Source: Lactobacillus paragasseri (GTDB lineage: Bacteria; Bacillota; Bacilli; Lactobacillales; Lactobacillaceae). From it: a stretch of 64,000 bases of DNA. Made by a program: the position numbers and the translations under genes. Of the stretch, positions 62,931-64,000 are shown piece by piece. The first letter of the stretch is position 1. Each line of letters opens with the position of its first letter. Where the stretch lies: positions 930,001 to 994,000 of the forward strand of contig NZ_AP018549.1 in NCBI RefSeq assembly GCF_003584685.1, written 5' to 3'. The notes below the pieces were generated by a model. That model did no database searches and had not been told where the DNA came from. It worked only from the letters and a program-made list of their open reading frames with translations.

Positions 62931-63590
62931 ATGTCTACGTTGAATTATTTACTAGTTTTTATTTTAGCATACTTAATTGGGTCCTTTCCTACAGGTGTGT
63001 TAGTCGGAAAAATATTTTTTCATGAAGATATAAGAAATTTTGGATCAGGAAACATTGGAACAACTAATTCATTCAGAGTAATGGGACCGATAGCTGGAAG
63101 TGCGGTTTTAATTATTGATGTATTAAAAGGAACACTTGCTACCGATTTGCCTTTAATTTTCCATTTAAAGGGACCAAAGTATTTATTATTAATTGCCGGT
63201 GCCTGCGCTATTTTAGGTCATACTTTCTCAATCTTTCTAAAATTCAAGGGAGGAAAAGCGGTAGCAACTAGTGCAGGTGTATTCCTAGGCTACAATCTAA
63301 AATTCTTTGGACTATGTGCAGTAGTATTTTTACCAATGCTCTTTATTACTTCATACGTAAGTTTATCTAGTTTAGTTTCAATAGTGATAATTTTTATTTG
63401 TTCTTTCTGGTTTCATGATGTCTTTCTGACTATTATTACTGGAATCATGATGGTCTTATTGTTTGTAAGACACCGTTCTAATATTAAACGATTAATCAAT
63501 CATGAAGAAAATATCGTTCCTTTTGGATTATGGTATTGGTATAAAAAATCCCATGGATTACTCAATAGTAAATCTAAAATAAATAAATAG
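62931..63590 (+). CDS. plsY: Acyl-phosphate:glycerol-3-phosphate acyltransferase
   Basis: A 219-residue membrane enzyme with about five membrane helices. The three PlsY motifs are visible: GSFPTGVLVGK (motif 1), FGSGNIGTTNSFRVMG (about 37-52, with the S-x-N-I-G-A/T-T-N glycerol-phosphate site) and HTFSIFLKFKGGKAVATSAGVFLG (about 97-120). It starts phospholipid synthesis by acylating glycerol-3-phosphate from acyl phosphate. The C-terminal NHEENIVP is normal. Confidence 0.95.
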   Translation: MSTLNYLLVFILAYLIGSFPTGVLVGKIFFHEDIRNFGSGNIGTTNSFRVMGPIAGSAVLIIDVLKGTLATDLPLIFHLKGPKYLLLIAGACAILGHTFSIFLKFKGGKAVATSAGVFLGYNLKFFGLCAVVFLPMLFITSYVSLSSLVSIVIIFICSFWFHDVFLTIITGIMMVLLFVRHRSNIKRLINHEENIVPFGLWYWYKKSHGLLNSKSKINK

Positions 63591-63597
63591 TAAGAAC

Positions 63598-63634
63598 AAA
63601 AGACTGCTAAAGTTAATGCTTTAACAGTCTTTTT
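63598..63634 (+). terminator. Terminator of plsY
   Basis: AAAAGACTG and TAAAG pair with CTTTA and CAGTCTTTT (one bulge or mismatch), followed by a T run. Confidence 0.8.
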
Positions 63635-63692
63635 TCATAGTTATTATACTTCATTCAAACAAGTGTTCGCAAGACGATTCTATAGCAAATTT

Positions 63693-64000
63693 TTAGTAAG
63701 GATAATTATCTAAGCGATCTTTTTCAGTAATTTTTCTTACTACCCGACCTGGAACTCCTAAAACAAGTGAATTATCAGGAATATTTTTAGTTACTACGCT
63801 CCCTGCTCCGATAACACAGTTCTTACCAATAGTTACGCCCGGACAGACAGTCACGTTACTTGCTAGCCAACAGTTATCGCCAATTGTAATTGGAGCACCA
63901 TATTCGATATCAGCAATTTTCCCATCTTTTTGAAGACGTGCATTACGTTGCTCAGGCAATAAGGGATGAAGTGGAGTTACTAATGAAGTATTTGGACCAC
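63693..64000 (-). CDS. Maltose/galactoside O-acetyltransferase family protein (cut by window end)
   Basis: The frame enters from the right edge and ends at 63693. The visible 102 residues show the left-handed beta-helix hexapeptide pattern: PITIGDNCWLASNVTVCPGV then TIGKNCVIGAGSVVTKNIPD, ending VLGVPGRVVRKITEKDRL. Upstream, NTSLVTPLHPLLPEQRNARL carries the catalytic His in the TPLHPL motif of the Maa/LacA acetyltransferases. The sugar specificity is not known. Confidence 0.88.
   Translation of the reverse strand, partial: GPNTSLVTPLHPLLPEQRNARLQKDGKIADIEYGAPITIGDNCWLASNVTVCPGVTIGKNCVIGAGSVVTKNIPDNSLVLGVPGRVVRKITEKDRLDNYPY

Noticed and set aside
1-64000. tRNA, rRNA or insertion sequence genes
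   Set aside because: I looked for tRNA cloverleaf ends, rRNA segments and transposase motifs and found none I could support. The only stable RNA recognised is rnpB.

Overview
The window looks like a low-GC Lactobacillus chromosome. The reasons are strong AT bias, AAGGAGG-type ribosome binding sites, a Bacillus-like gene order (dinG-tseB-asnS-dnaD-nth-pbp1A-recU-ypsA-gpsB-rnpB), a mevalonate operon, RexAB-type AddAB and a XerS-type recombinase. Gene content and codon use suggest the L. gasseri/L. johnsonii group; this is inference, not a database result.

Layout. 1-7 kb: accessory 'house-cleaning' genes (MazG-like, Nudix, nucleoside phosphorylase, ASCH, small kinase, three acetyltransferases), mixed with decayed fragments (a Fic-like tail, a P-loop ATPase fragment, a Nudix N-terminal domain), then rbsD-rbsU. 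7-11.6 kb: an AAC(3)-family acetyltransferase with a structured upstream region, then a heterodimeric ABC exporter. 11.6-15.7 kb: mvaK1-mvaD-mvaK2-fni on the minus strand. 15.8-36.1 kb: recombination/repair and envelope genes: addB-addA, dinG, tseB-like, asnS, dnaD, nth, pbp1A-recU, ypsA-like, gpsB, rnpB (RNase P RNA), a THUMP methyltransferase and a metallophosphoesterase. 36-45 kb: degV, then a compact run of a small membrane protein, fhs, lspA, rluD, carA-like and carB-like. 45-49.4 kb: fbpA/rqcH, a MarR regulator, a frameshifted degV and a secreted low-complexity protein. 49.5-52.8 kb: LysR, xerS and a 1.35-kb gene-free stretch carrying a dif-like site. 52.8-64 kb: DUF1275 membrane protein, cyclophilin, recQ, ppaC, LysR, parC-parE, plsY and a partial acetyltransferase.

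Main points. (1) The full-length CarA and CarB homologues have lost the glutaminase Cys and His and the metal-binding/ATP-grasp residues of both CarB halves, yet both frames are open: a candidate pseudoenzyme pair with an unknown role. (2) A 28-bp site at 52740-52767 closely matches the Bacillus dif sequence as I remember it. It sits where gene polarity switches from mostly plus to almost all minus, so this is probably the replication terminus; the neighbouring recombinase is XerS-type, a family associated with a different dif. (3) AddB contains no cysteine and Nth lacks the C-terminal four-cysteine motif, so both have lost their Fe-S clusters. (4) The regions before aac(3), gpsB and marR contain strong palindromes or hairpins that look regulatory.
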